A program made the translations under genes and the position numbers. From contig NZ_QZCG01000006.1 in the NCBI RefSeq assembly GCF_003591515.1, forward strand, positions 124,001 through 188,000: a DNA stretch of 64,000 nt. Direction: 5' to 3'. Below the pieces are notes generated by a model. It saw nothing but the letters and a program-made list of their open reading frames with translations. It made no database searches and had not been told where the DNA came from. Below are positions 56,033 through 64,000 of this stretch, piece by piece. How positions within the stretch are numbered: position 1 is the first letter of the stretch; the number at the start of each line of letters is the position of its first letter. Origin of the DNA: Paracoccus onubensis (lineage in GTDB: Bacteria > Pseudomonadota > Alphaproteobacteria > Rhodobacterales > Rhodobacteraceae).

Positions 56033-56040
<8 letters not shown>
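55543..56040 (-). CDS. ybeY: endoribonuclease YbeY
   Basis: A 165-residue single-strand endoribonuclease active in 16S rRNA 3' end maturation and ribosome quality control. The zinc-binding HGxLHLxGYDH motif is visible as VHATLHLLGYDHEND. The start at 56040 (MPDEISSDTV) has CAAGGAAAG upstream; a frame to 56151 exists inside phoH. It overlaps phoH on one side and the CorC gene on the other. Confidence 0.94.
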
Positions 56041-57109
<1,069 letters not shown>

Positions 57110-57239
57110 ATTTCTCTCCTGCTCGAAATCATGTTCTTATGGTGGCGATCCAAGGGGATTCGCACAAGGCCATGCTGCAAATTTCTGTGGCAAGAACATG
57201 ACAGAACCATGTCGATGCGGCACAAACCGGCAGAGATTC

Positions 57240-58256
57240 CTAAAGATAGCTGCGCTCGTAACGATGCCCAAGCGAGGTCAGGATTTCGTAACCGATGGTT
57301 CCGGCCCGGTCGGCAACGGCATCGATAGGTTGTTCCGGGCAGATCAGGTCAAGCTCGGCAGGCAGCTGCCGCAGATGCGTGACATCGGCGGTAACCAGAT
57401 CCATCGAGACGCGCCCGACGATGGGACAGGCCACGCCATCCGCATAAAGACTGGCACCACTGCCTGACAATATCCGCAGGATTCCATCGGCATAACCCGC
57501 CGCAACCGTCGCGATGCGGCGCGGCGCGTCCGAGGTCCATGTCGCGCCATAGCCTACGATTTCACCGGGTTCGACCAGCCGGGTCTGGATGACCGGCAAT
57601 GACAGACGCACAACAGGCAGGGCGTCGGCAAAGGGCATTCCACCATAGAGCCCGACCCCGGGTCGCACCAGATCGAAATGATAGTCCTTCCCCAACAGGA
57701 TCCCCCCGGTCGCCGCCAGGGACAGGGGCAGATCGACCCCTTCGGTCATCTCGCGGAATGCCGCAAGCTGCATGGCATTGGCCGGATGTTCCGGCTCATC
57801 GGCGCAGGCCAGATGCGACATGATGAAGGCGGGACCCGCTGCCAGCGCCTCGTCGCGAAGCGATGACCATTCGGCAGGTTCCATTCCCAGCCGGTTCATG
57901 CCGCTGTCCAACTGAATCGCGAAGGGTTTGCCGGGGCGCATGGCGCGATCCCGAAAGAATTGTTCAGGACTGTTGATGACCGGCACAAGCCCGGTCAGGT
58001 CGGCACCTTCCATATGCCCGGACAGGACATTGATTCGGGCATCCGCGGGCAGATGCGGGCGGATCGCCTGCCCTTCCCGCGCCAGCGCCACGAAAAAATC
58101 GCGTGCCCCCGCCTCGTACAGGGCGGGGACGATTTTCGCCGCGCCCAGACCGTAACCATCGGCCTTGACGACAGCGGCGGCGCGCGCCGTCGGAGCCTTG
58201 GCCGCCAAAGCCTGCCAGTTGGCCACAATGGCCTGAATATCGATCTGCAATCCCAT
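57240..58256 (-). CDS. alr: alanine racemase
   Basis: A 338-residue PLP-dependent racemase making D-alanine for peptidoglycan. The PLP lysine is K31 in AAVVKADGYGLGA, and the second catalytic tyrosine sits in EIVGYGATW. Motifs MNRLGMEP and GRVSMDLVTADVT are also characteristic. I place the start at 58256 (MGLQIDIQAI); ATGs at 58274 and 58316 would extend the N terminus. Confidence 0.93.
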   Translation of the reverse strand: MGLQIDIQAIVANWQALAAKAPTARAAAVVKADGYGLGAAKIVPALYEAGARDFFVALAREGQAIRPHLPADARINVLSGHMEGADLTGLVPVINSPEQFFRDRAMRPGKPFAIQLDSGMNRLGMEPAEWSSLRDEALAAGPAFIMSHLACADEPEHPANAMQLAAFREMTEGVDLPLSLAATGGILLGKDYHFDLVRPGVGLYGGMPFADALPVVRLSLPVIQTRLVEPGEIVGYGATWTSDAPRRIATVAAGYADGILRILSGSGASLYADGVACPIVGRVSMDLVTADVTHLRQLPAELDLICPEQPIDAVADRAGTIGYEILTSLGHRYERSYL

Positions 58257-58355
58257 ATTTCTGCTTTTCCCCATACGGCGTTCCGCGTCAAGATGCGGCT
58301 TGTCGCGCAGGGACATTTCCGCAGATTCGCAAAGCCTCCGCTCGCCTGGGAAAAT

Positions 58356-59867
58356 CTACACGCGCCGCAGCGGCATCGAGCAGGCAAGCCACAATCCGCC
58401 GGCAGCAAAGCTGGTGATCACCAGAAACGCCGCACGGAAGGCATCGGATATCTCGGCCTGCGCAATTCTTCGCTGCGCGTCCGGCAATGACGCCAGAACA
58501 TCCCGGCCTTCCTGAAGAATGGTGCCGAACAGCCGCGCGGTTTCGGCATCCCCGATGGTCAGCATGCCGAAAAGCACCGTCCCGACAATGGCCGTTCCAA
58601 GCGCGGCCCCAAGCGAGCGCGAGAATTGCACCGTCGCGGCCGCGATGCCCAACCGGCTGCTGCCCGCGGCAACCTGCACCGTCAGCTGGACCACACCCAT
58701 TACCGTGCCCATGAAGATCGCGCCGAAACCCAGCAGCCAGGAGAATTCATGCGCGCTCAGCCATGGCAGGATGATCGCCATGGTGATCAGGACAAGCACC
58801 ACGACCGCCAGCCCACCCGAGGGAAAGATCGCGGTTCGGCCGGTCCGGCTGACGATGCGGCCAGTCACCAGAGAGCCCAGACCGATAGCCGCCGTCATCG
58901 GCAGGACCATCAGGCCGATCTCGGCGGGAGACGCTCCGTGAACCACACGCAGATAGATCGGCACGAATGTCATCAGCGAAACAAGCATGGCGCCGTGGCA
59001 GGCCGCCAATGCGTCGCTTCGCCAGATTGTGGGATTGCGGAATAGCGGAAGCGGCAATAACGGATCCGGCGCGCGCTTCTCGCGCCAGATCAGCAGCACG
59101 ATCGCGGCAATGCCGGCCAGTGAGAGGACGATGATGACGGGAACGGAACCGAGTTCGAAGCGCTGGACCTGCTGAAGCATCACCAAAGCCGAGACGACAA
59201 AGGTCGCAAACAGCGCAAGGCCCGGAAAATCGAAGCGGATCGGCTCTCCCGATCCACCCCGCGCCGGCAGGCGCAACGTCAGCATCGCCGCCAGCAGACC
59301 AAGCGGGATATTCATCAGGAAAATCGACCGCCAGCCCAGATGCTCGGTCATGAACCCGCCGACGACCGGGCCAAAGGCGCTGGAGGTCACGGCGACCGCG
59401 GCCAGATAGCCCTGATACCGCGCCCGGTCGCGCGGCGCCAGACTTTCGCCGATCAGTGCCTGCGACAATGTCATGAGCCCGCCGCCCCCGAAACCCTGAA
59501 GCGCACGCGCGCAGATCAGGAAAACCGTGCTGGTCGAGATCGCGCACAGGATCGATGCGACGATCACGATGGCCAAGGCAACGAACATCAGATTCCGCCG
59601 CCCAAGCAGATCGCCAAGACGCCCATAAACCGGCGCGGCAATCGTGGTGGTGACCAGATAGGCCACCACCACCCACGAGACCAGCTCGACATCGCCAAGG
59701 GACGCGGCGATTGCGGGCAAGGCAGCCGCGACGATGGTCTGATCGACGATCGCAAGAAACATCGGCAGCATGATCGCCGAGAAAAGCGTGAAGAAATGCG
59801 CCCTCCCGCCGCTGGCAGGCGGCAATTGCCCGGCCGGTGGCGAAGGAGGAGTAGATTTGGCTGACAA
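58356..59867 (-). CDS. MFS multidrug exporter, DHA2 (14-TMS) type
   Basis: A 503-residue major facilitator of the drug:H+ antiporter-2 group, 14 predicted helices. Family motifs are FLAIVDQTIVAAALPAIA (motif D-like near helix 1), YGRLGDLLGRRNLMF (motif A), and ICARALQGFGGGGLM. It probably exports drugs or metabolites; the substrate cannot be read. The start is a TTG at 59867 with CCCGGAA upstream. It is divergent from the universal stress gene. Confidence 0.9.
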   Translation of the reverse strand: MSAKSTPPSPPAGQLPPASGGRAHFFTLFSAIMLPMFLAIVDQTIVAAALPAIAASLGDVELVSWVVVAYLVTTTIAAPVYGRLGDLLGRRNLMFVALAIVIVASILCAISTSTVFLICARALQGFGGGGLMTLSQALIGESLAPRDRARYQGYLAAVAVTSSAFGPVVGGFMTEHLGWRSIFLMNIPLGLLAAMLTLRLPARGGSGEPIRFDFPGLALFATFVVSALVMLQQVQRFELGSVPVIIVLSLAGIAAIVLLIWREKRAPDPLLPLPLFRNPTIWRSDALAACHGAMLVSLMTFVPIYLRVVHGASPAEIGLMVLPMTAAIGLGSLVTGRIVSRTGRTAIFPSGGLAVVVLVLITMAIILPWLSAHEFSWLLGFGAIFMGTVMGVVQLTVQVAAGSSRLGIAAATVQFSRSLGAALGTAIVGTVLFGMLTIGDAETARLFGTILQEGRDVLASLPDAQRRIAQAEISDAFRAAFLVITSFAAGGLWLACSMPLRRV

Positions 59868-59974
59868 AAGATGAATTCCGGGTGTAGCGTGAAGGTCGTT
59901 GATGCGAATTTGGCTGAACGGGCCTATAATGTTAAGATCAGGGCATAGTCACAAGCCCTACTGGAGTCATGGTC

Positions 59975-60811
59975 ATGAAAACGATCCTCGTCCCGGTGGA
60001 ACTTCACGAACTCTCGCAATCGACGCTTCAGACAGCGGCGCTGCTGGGGCTGGCATTCGACAGTTACCTTGAAGGTTTTACCCTCAGCCCCGCTCTCAGC
60101 CCGTTCATGGCGGCCGATGCCATGGGCACCATGGTCCTTTATCAGGAGGATGCGCAGGATAACGGCGAGAATGCCGCCAAGGCACGGCAGGCATTCCTTG
60201 ACGCGATGCAGGCGCATGCGATCCCTGAAACAACCGGTACCGGCAAGGGGCCGCATTTCGGCTGGCACGCAGAAACGCATGGCGATGATTTCATCGGCAA
60301 TATCGGGCGGGCATTCGATATCACCGTGCTTGGCCGTCCCGGCTCGAAATACGGCCAGCCGCGCGGCACCACGCTGGAGGCCGCCTTGTTCGAAAGCGGC
60401 CGGCCGGTCCTCATCGCACCGCCCGAACCGCCCCGGCAATTCGGCAAGAACATTCTCATCGTCTGGAATGGCAGCACCGAAACCGCGCGCACGATCGCCT
60501 TCGCCCTGCCGCTGCTTGCGCGGGCGGACCGGGTCGTTGTCCTGACGGTTGAAGGTAGCAGCGTATCCGGCCCCGACGGCGCCGATATCGTCACCTATCT
60601 CAACCGCAACGACATCGCCTGCGAAGCCCGCTCGGTGGAACTGGAAGGGCGCGGAGTCGGGGAAACCATTCTGGCCGAAACGGCAGTGCATGGGTCCGAT
60701 CTGATCATCAAGGGCGCCTATACCCAAAGCCGGTTGCGGCAGTTGATCTTCGGCGGCGCGACGCGGGAAATCATTGCCGAAACCACGCTTCCGGTGTTCA
60801 TGGCCCATTGA
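59975..60811 (+). CDS. universal stress protein, tandem UspA domains
   Basis: A 278-residue protein with two Usp folds (about 1-135 and 148-278). The second keeps an ATP-binding-like loop KGAYTQSRLRQLIFGGATRE; the first is more degenerate. Usp proteins accumulate in stress and stationary phase. I use ATG 59975, with GGAG eight bases upstream, rather than ATG 59969. The upstream region has a TATAAT at 59925-59930. Confidence 0.88.
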   Translation: MKTILVPVELHELSQSTLQTAALLGLAFDSYLEGFTLSPALSPFMAADAMGTMVLYQEDAQDNGENAAKARQAFLDAMQAHAIPETTGTGKGPHFGWHAETHGDDFIGNIGRAFDITVLGRPGSKYGQPRGTTLEAALFESGRPVLIAPPEPPRQFGKNILIVWNGSTETARTIAFALPLLARADRVVVLTVEGSSVSGPDGADIVTYLNRNDIACEARSVELEGRGVGETILAETAVHGSDLIIKGAYTQSRLRQLIFGGATREIIAETTLPVFMAH

Positions 60812-60885
60812 TCGCGGCCGGAAATTCCGCCCGTTCAGGCTTCATGAATTCGGGGTGAGCCCGGGATGGACCGGTAAGATCGGGA

Positions 60886-60942
60886 TTGCAAAAGTTTGCG
60901 ATTTTGCAATTTTCATCATCATCCGGCAATGTAGTTTGCAAA
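60886..60942. promoter_or_regulatory. cluster of TTTGCAAA-type half-sites upstream of pccB
   Basis: TTGCAAA (60886-60892), TTTGCG (60895-60900), TTTGCAA (60903-60909) and a perfect TTTGCAAA palindrome (60935-60942) lie 70-130 bases before pccB. Regulators of the RamB/PccR family bind such sites, so this is a candidate operator for a short-chain fatty acyl regulator. Confidence 0.55.
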
Positions 60943-61014
60943 TTTTCCCAATTCTTCTTTCATGCGCCGAATTCGCGCGCTACTTTCCCGCAACTCAACC
61001 GAAAGGTCCCGCCC

Positions 61015-62547
61015 ATGAAGGATATTCTGCAAGAGTTGGAACGCCGCCGCGACGAGGCCCGCCTTGGCGGAGGACAGCGCCGCATCGATGCTCAGCACGC
61101 GCGCGGGAAGCTGACGGCGCGCGAACGGATCGAATTGCTGCTGGACGAGGGCAGTTTCGAGGAATTCGACATGTTCGTCGCGCATCGTTCGACCGATTTC
61201 GGGATGGAGGCCGAACGGCCCTATGGTGACGGCGTGGTGACCGGCTGGGGCACGATCAACGGGCGCATGGTCTATGTGTTCAGCCAGGATTTCACCGTAT
61301 TCGGCGGATCCCTGTCGGAAACCCATGCGCAGAAGATCTGCAAGATCATGGATATGGCGGTGCAGAATGGCGCGCCGGTCATCGGGCTGAACGATTCAGG
61401 CGGGGCGCGGATTCAGGAAGGCGTGGCATCTCTGGCCGGTTATGCCGATGTGTTTCAACGCAATATCATGGCATCCGGCGTGGTTCCGCAGATCAGCGTC
61501 ATCATGGGACCCTGCGCGGGTGGCGCGGTCTACAGCCCCGCCATGACCGATTTCATCTTCATGGTGAAAGATACCTCTTACATGTTCGTGACCGGCCCGG
61601 ATGTGGTCAAGACCGTCACCAATGAAGTGGTCACCGCCGAACAGCTTGGCGGCGCCTCGACCCATACGAAGAAAAGCTCGGTCGCTGATGGCGCGTTCGA
61701 GGATGATGTCGAGACGCTCTCGGAAATCCGGCGGCTGTTCGATTTCCTGCCCCTGAACAATCGCGACGGTGTTCCCGTGCGGCCGTTTTTCGATGATCCG
61801 GCGCGTATCGATGAAAGTCTGGACACGCTGATCCCCGACAATCCCAACCAGCCCTATGATATGAAAGAGCTGATCGTGAAGGTCGCGGATGAGGGCGATT
61901 TCTACGAAATCCAGAAGGATTTCGCCGGGAATATCATCACCGGATTCATCCGGCTGGAAGGCCGCACCATCGGAGTCGTCGCCAATCAGCCGATGGTGCT
62001 GGCGGGCTGCCTCGATATCGACAGCAGCCGCAAGGCGGCGCGTTTCGTGCGCTTCTGCGACGCATTCGAGATCCCGATCCTGACCTTTGTCGATGTTCCG
62101 GGCTTCCTGCCGGGCACCGGTCAGGAATATGGCGGCGTCATCAAGCATGGCGCCAAGCTGCTATTCGCCTATGGCGAGGCGACGGTGCCGAAAGTCACGG
62201 TCATCACCCGCAAGGCCTATGGCGGCGCCTATGACGTCATGGCGTCCAAACATCTGCGCGGCGATTTCAACTATGCCTGGCCGACTGCGGAAATCGCGGT
62301 GATGGGCGCCAAGGGCGCGGTCGAGATCCTGTATCGCAGCGAGTTGAACGACCCCGACAAGATCGCGGCCAGGACGAAGGATTACGAGGATCGCTTTGCC
62401 AATCCTTTCGTTGCGGCGGAAAAAGGCTTCATCGATGAGGTGATCCAGCCCCGCTCGACTCGCCGCCGGGTTGCACGTTCTTTCGCTGCCCTGCGCGGGA
62501 AGAAGCTGTCGAACCCGTGGAAAAAACACGACAACATCCCCTTGTAA
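61015..62547 (+). CDS. pccB: propionyl-CoA carboxylase beta subunit
   Basis: A 510-residue carboxyltransferase subunit that moves CO2 from biotin to propionyl-CoA, yielding methylmalonyl-CoA. The N-terminal [29 protein letters not shown] and the [19 protein letters not shown] / [22 protein letters not shown] motifs identify it. The start at 61015 ([10 protein letters not shown]) follows the TTTGCAAA cluster. The alpha (biotin) subunit is not in the window and may lie to the right. Confidence 0.96.
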   Translation: MKDILQELERRRDEARLGGGQRRIDAQHARGKLTARERIELLLDEGSFEEFDMFVAHRSTDFGMEAERPYGDGVVTGWGTINGRMVYVFSQDFTVFGGSLSETHAQKICKIMDMAVQNGAPVIGLNDSGGARIQEGVASLAGYADVFQRNIMASGVVPQISVIMGPCAGGAVYSPAMTDFIFMVKDTSYMFVTGPDVVKTVTNEVVTAEQLGGASTHTKKSSVADGAFEDDVETLSEIRRLFDFLPLNNRDGVPVRPFFDDPARIDESLDTLIPDNPNQPYDMKELIVKVADEGDFYEIQKDFAGNIITGFIRLEGRTIGVVANQPMVLAGCLDIDSSRKAARFVRFCDAFEIPILTFVDVPGFLPGTGQEYGGVIKHGAKLLFAYGEATVPKVTVITRKAYGGAYDVMASKHLRGDFNYAWPTAEIAVMGAKGAVEILYRSELNDPDKIAARTKDYEDRFANPFVAAEKGFIDEVIQPRSTRRRVARSFAALRGKKLSNPWKKHDNIPL

Positions 62548-62752
62548 GTTACGGGAATCCCATGCGGACACACAAGCTTGTGATAGATGCAGCCGCGCCA
62601 CATCCCGGCGAAGTTTCGCCGCCGCCGCATGTGACCGGCTATCTGCATGCTGCCGGGCTGGCTATCATGGATAATTGTCAGGCCCCGCAAAGGGCCGGCA
62701 CAAACCCGAGCAGTCGGACGCATCGCCGTCCGCAATACAGGAGAGTTTGCTT

Positions 62753-62896
62753 ATGTCGAAGAAGATCATTCTCGGCCTTGTCCTGGTTTCGGCTTTCGCC
62801 GCTTGCCAGCGCCAGGAACCCGAAGTCTATGTGCCCCCCGCACCCGCGGCGGATCCGGTCTCGCAAGAGCCGGTCTATTCGGGCAAATACGGCTAA
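62753..62896 (+). CDS. small lipoprotein downstream of pccB
   Basis: A 47-residue lipoprotein. The signal peptide MSKKIILGLVLVSAFAAC ends in a lipobox (AFAAC), so the mature chain starts at Cys18 and is a Pro-rich tail. The family is unknown. The start at 62753 has CAGGAGAG upstream. It is transcribed in the same direction as pccB, 205 bases after its stop. Confidence 0.8.
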   Translation: MSKKIILGLVLVSAFAACQRQEPEVYVPPAPAADPVSQEPVYSGKYG

Positions 62897-62977
62897 GGCC
62901 ACTCGACAACCAATCATGCGCGGGCGGTGCGATCGCCCGCGCCTTCCGCGCCCGCTATCCGTTCCGGAGGGCGCCAT

Positions 62978-63367
62978 ATGCTGAAGCATCGCGGTTTTCC
63001 CAGCCGTCTTCCCGGCACCGATTATCAGTTCACCATCCGGCGGAATAACAAGAAGGGCGCGACGCCCCTGGCCCGACGCGAGCGTTATCGCGACCGCAAG
63101 GCCGCGGATCGGGCGGCGGATATCGGCTTTCTGGCGGCATTGATCGAACATTTCGGCGACGAGCCCTTCGAACGCGGCAATCTGGATGCCGGCCGGCTGT
63201 CCTGGCTGATCGGTCGCGAGATCATGACCGTGGGAGAACTCGATCCCACCGATTACGAGCAATTGCTGCGTGTCGACATGGCCTGCGCCCGGGCATCCTT
63301 TCCGGAATTGTTTTCCGATGACGATTTCGACGATCGTTCGGACAGTGCACCGGCGGAAAATCGCTGA
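62978..63367 (+). CDS. conserved hypothetical protein downstream of pccB
   Basis: A 129-residue soluble protein with a basic N-terminal half (FTIRRNNKKGATPLARRERYRDRK) and an acidic C terminus (SDDDFDDRSD). I do not recognise the family. The start at 62978 (MLKHRGFPSR) has GGAGG upstream. It lies between the small lipoprotein and two glycine-zipper lipoprotein genes. Confidence 0.78.
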   Translation: MLKHRGFPSRLPGTDYQFTIRRNNKKGATPLARRERYRDRKAADRAADIGFLAALIEHFGDEPFERGNLDAGRLSWLIGREIMTVGELDPTDYEQLLRVDMACARASFPELFSDDDFDDRSDSAPAENR

Positions 63368-63497
63368 TGCGCGATTTACTGCCAAGCGGAACTTTTCTTG
63401 CTATGACTCCGTTGGACAAGCGCAACCGCCATGTGATAGTTGCGCGTCCATCTCAACCGCCTCTGAATGAGGCCACGAATACAGGCATAGAAACAAC

Positions 63498-63746
63498 ATG
63501 CAAGTTTCCAACATCATCCGCTTCACTGGTCTTTCGCTGGCGCTCGCTGGCCTGTCGGCATGTGCGCAAGGTGGCTATGGGACCGCAACGGGTCTTTCCC
63601 CTGACGCGCAGCGGGCGGCCGGTGGTGCTGTCGCAGGCGCTGTCATTGCAAAAGCTCTGGACGAAGATATTGCCGCTGGCGCGGCGCTTGGTGGCGCAGC
63701 AGGCGCATTGTGTGACGACGCAGGCGTCTGCCGCCGGGCTTACTGA
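63498..63746 (+). CDS. glycine-zipper lipoprotein
   Basis: An 82-residue outer-membrane-type lipoprotein. The signal MQVSNIIRFTGLSLALAGLS ends at a lipobox with Cys22 (LSAC), and the mature part carries a GxxxG-rich glycine zipper (RAAGGAVAGAVIAKAL, GAALGGAAGAL). Such proteins associate with the envelope; the function is unknown. A second, similar gene follows. Confidence 0.82.
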   Translation: MQVSNIIRFTGLSLALAGLSACAQGGYGTATGLSPDAQRAAGGAVAGAVIAKALDEDIAAGAALGGAAGALCDDAGVCRRAY

Positions 63747-63824
63747 TCAGACTCAACATTCCCACGGAACCAATCCGTGCGGTTTAAGTTGTACTCGCAT
63801 CAAACTTGTTAAGGAAGAACCATC

Positions 63825-64000
63825 ATGGCGATCAAAATCCTTCTTGCTGGTGCCGTTGGCACCGCCCTCCTTGCGGGCTGTGCCAACCAGACCGGCCGGG
63901 CAACCGAAATCGACCGCACGGCTATGGGTGCCGCAGCAGGTGGGGTGCTTACGGCGGCTCTTGGTGGTGACGAAAGCGATATCTACAAAGGCGCTGCTGC
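63825..64000 (+). CDS. glycine-zipper lipoprotein (3' end off the window)
   Basis: The first 58 codons of a lipoprotein: signal MAIKILLAGAVGTALLAGC with lipobox LAGC (Cys19), then a zipper-like AMGAAAGGVLTAALGG. It parallels the preceding 82-residue lipoprotein and is probably its paralogue. AAGGAAG lies upstream. The reading frame is still open at the window's right edge. Confidence 0.82.
   Translation, partial: MAIKILLAGAVGTALLAGCANQTGRATEIDRTAMGAAAGGVLTAALGGDESDIYKGAA

Noticed and set aside
62563..62752. Possible small gene between pccB and the lipoprotein
   Set aside because: An ATG at 62563 opens a frame that runs through the next gene's start with no ribosome-binding site or family sequence.

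Overview
The window is a contiguous stretch of a GC-rich alphaproteobacterial chromosome. The gene families and local orders (infA-maf-RNase E/G-yacG, DUF1150 beside a small heat-shock protein, fused IspDF, pccB with small lipoproteins, CarD, a PccR/RamB-type fatty-acyl regulator) suggest Rhodobacteraceae, most like Paracoccus. This is inferred from gene content, not from a database match. Genes are dense, most operons show ATGA/GTGA/TGATG overlaps, and several starts are GTG or TTG. I see no prophage, insertion sequence or CRISPR array.

Layout. 1-2.7 kb: a polyamine-type ABC transporter (permease, permease, ATPase; minus strand, ATPase cut by the window edge). 2.8-4.3 kb: purE-purK. 4.4-5.6 kb: a DUF465 protein, a small heat-shock protein and a DUF1150 protein. 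5.7-13.7 kb: the one clearly accessory block, a minus-strand operon vgrG - Eag chaperone (DUF1795) - 1545-residue PAAR/Rhs effector - putative immunity gene. The effector tip and immunity gene are visibly AT-richer than the rest. A tRNA-Phe lies on the right and inverted repeats on the left. 14-16.2 kb: infA-maf-RNase E/G-yacG. 16.5-24.97 kb: a lone FliM/FliN-like protein, a transporter-fused sensor kinase with a receiver-only regulator, a PccR/RamB-type regulator, a DUF815 ATPase and tatABC. 25-31 kb: MarC, an aspartic protease, MarR, transketolase, an EamA transporter and a lipid A acyltransferase. 31-36.8 kb: murI-ccmE, a large indolepyruvate:ferredoxin oxidoreductase and a divergent LysR gene. 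37-44.99 kb: a methyltransferase, purL, ispDF, pgpA, pncC, then ribF, a YkgJ-type protein and a threonine aldolase on the other strand. 45-49.6 kb: MaoC, HAD, Mn-pyrophosphatase, VOC, CarD, ferredoxin and an S4 protein. 49.6-59.9 kb: a Suv3-like helicase, TPR, SCP2, alpha/beta hydrolase, CorC-YbeY-PhoH, alanine racemase and an MFS exporter. 60-64 kb: UspA, pccB and small lipoproteins.

The most notable features are as follows. (1) The orphan vgrG-eag-rhs-immunity cassette has an HNH-like nuclease tip and an immunity protein I cannot place. (2) TTTGCAAA-type half-sites lie in front of pccB, matching the kind of site used by the PccR/RamB regulator family, and a member of that family is encoded 40 kb away. 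(3) A 13-base element is shared by the marR and transketolase promoters. (4) A dispersed intergenic repeat occurs three times at gene 3' ends. (5) A tandem ERLMG repeat forms the IspD-IspF linker. (6) An unassigned, terminator-ended intergenic segment near 36.9 kb has an anti-Shine-Dalgarno-like motif.
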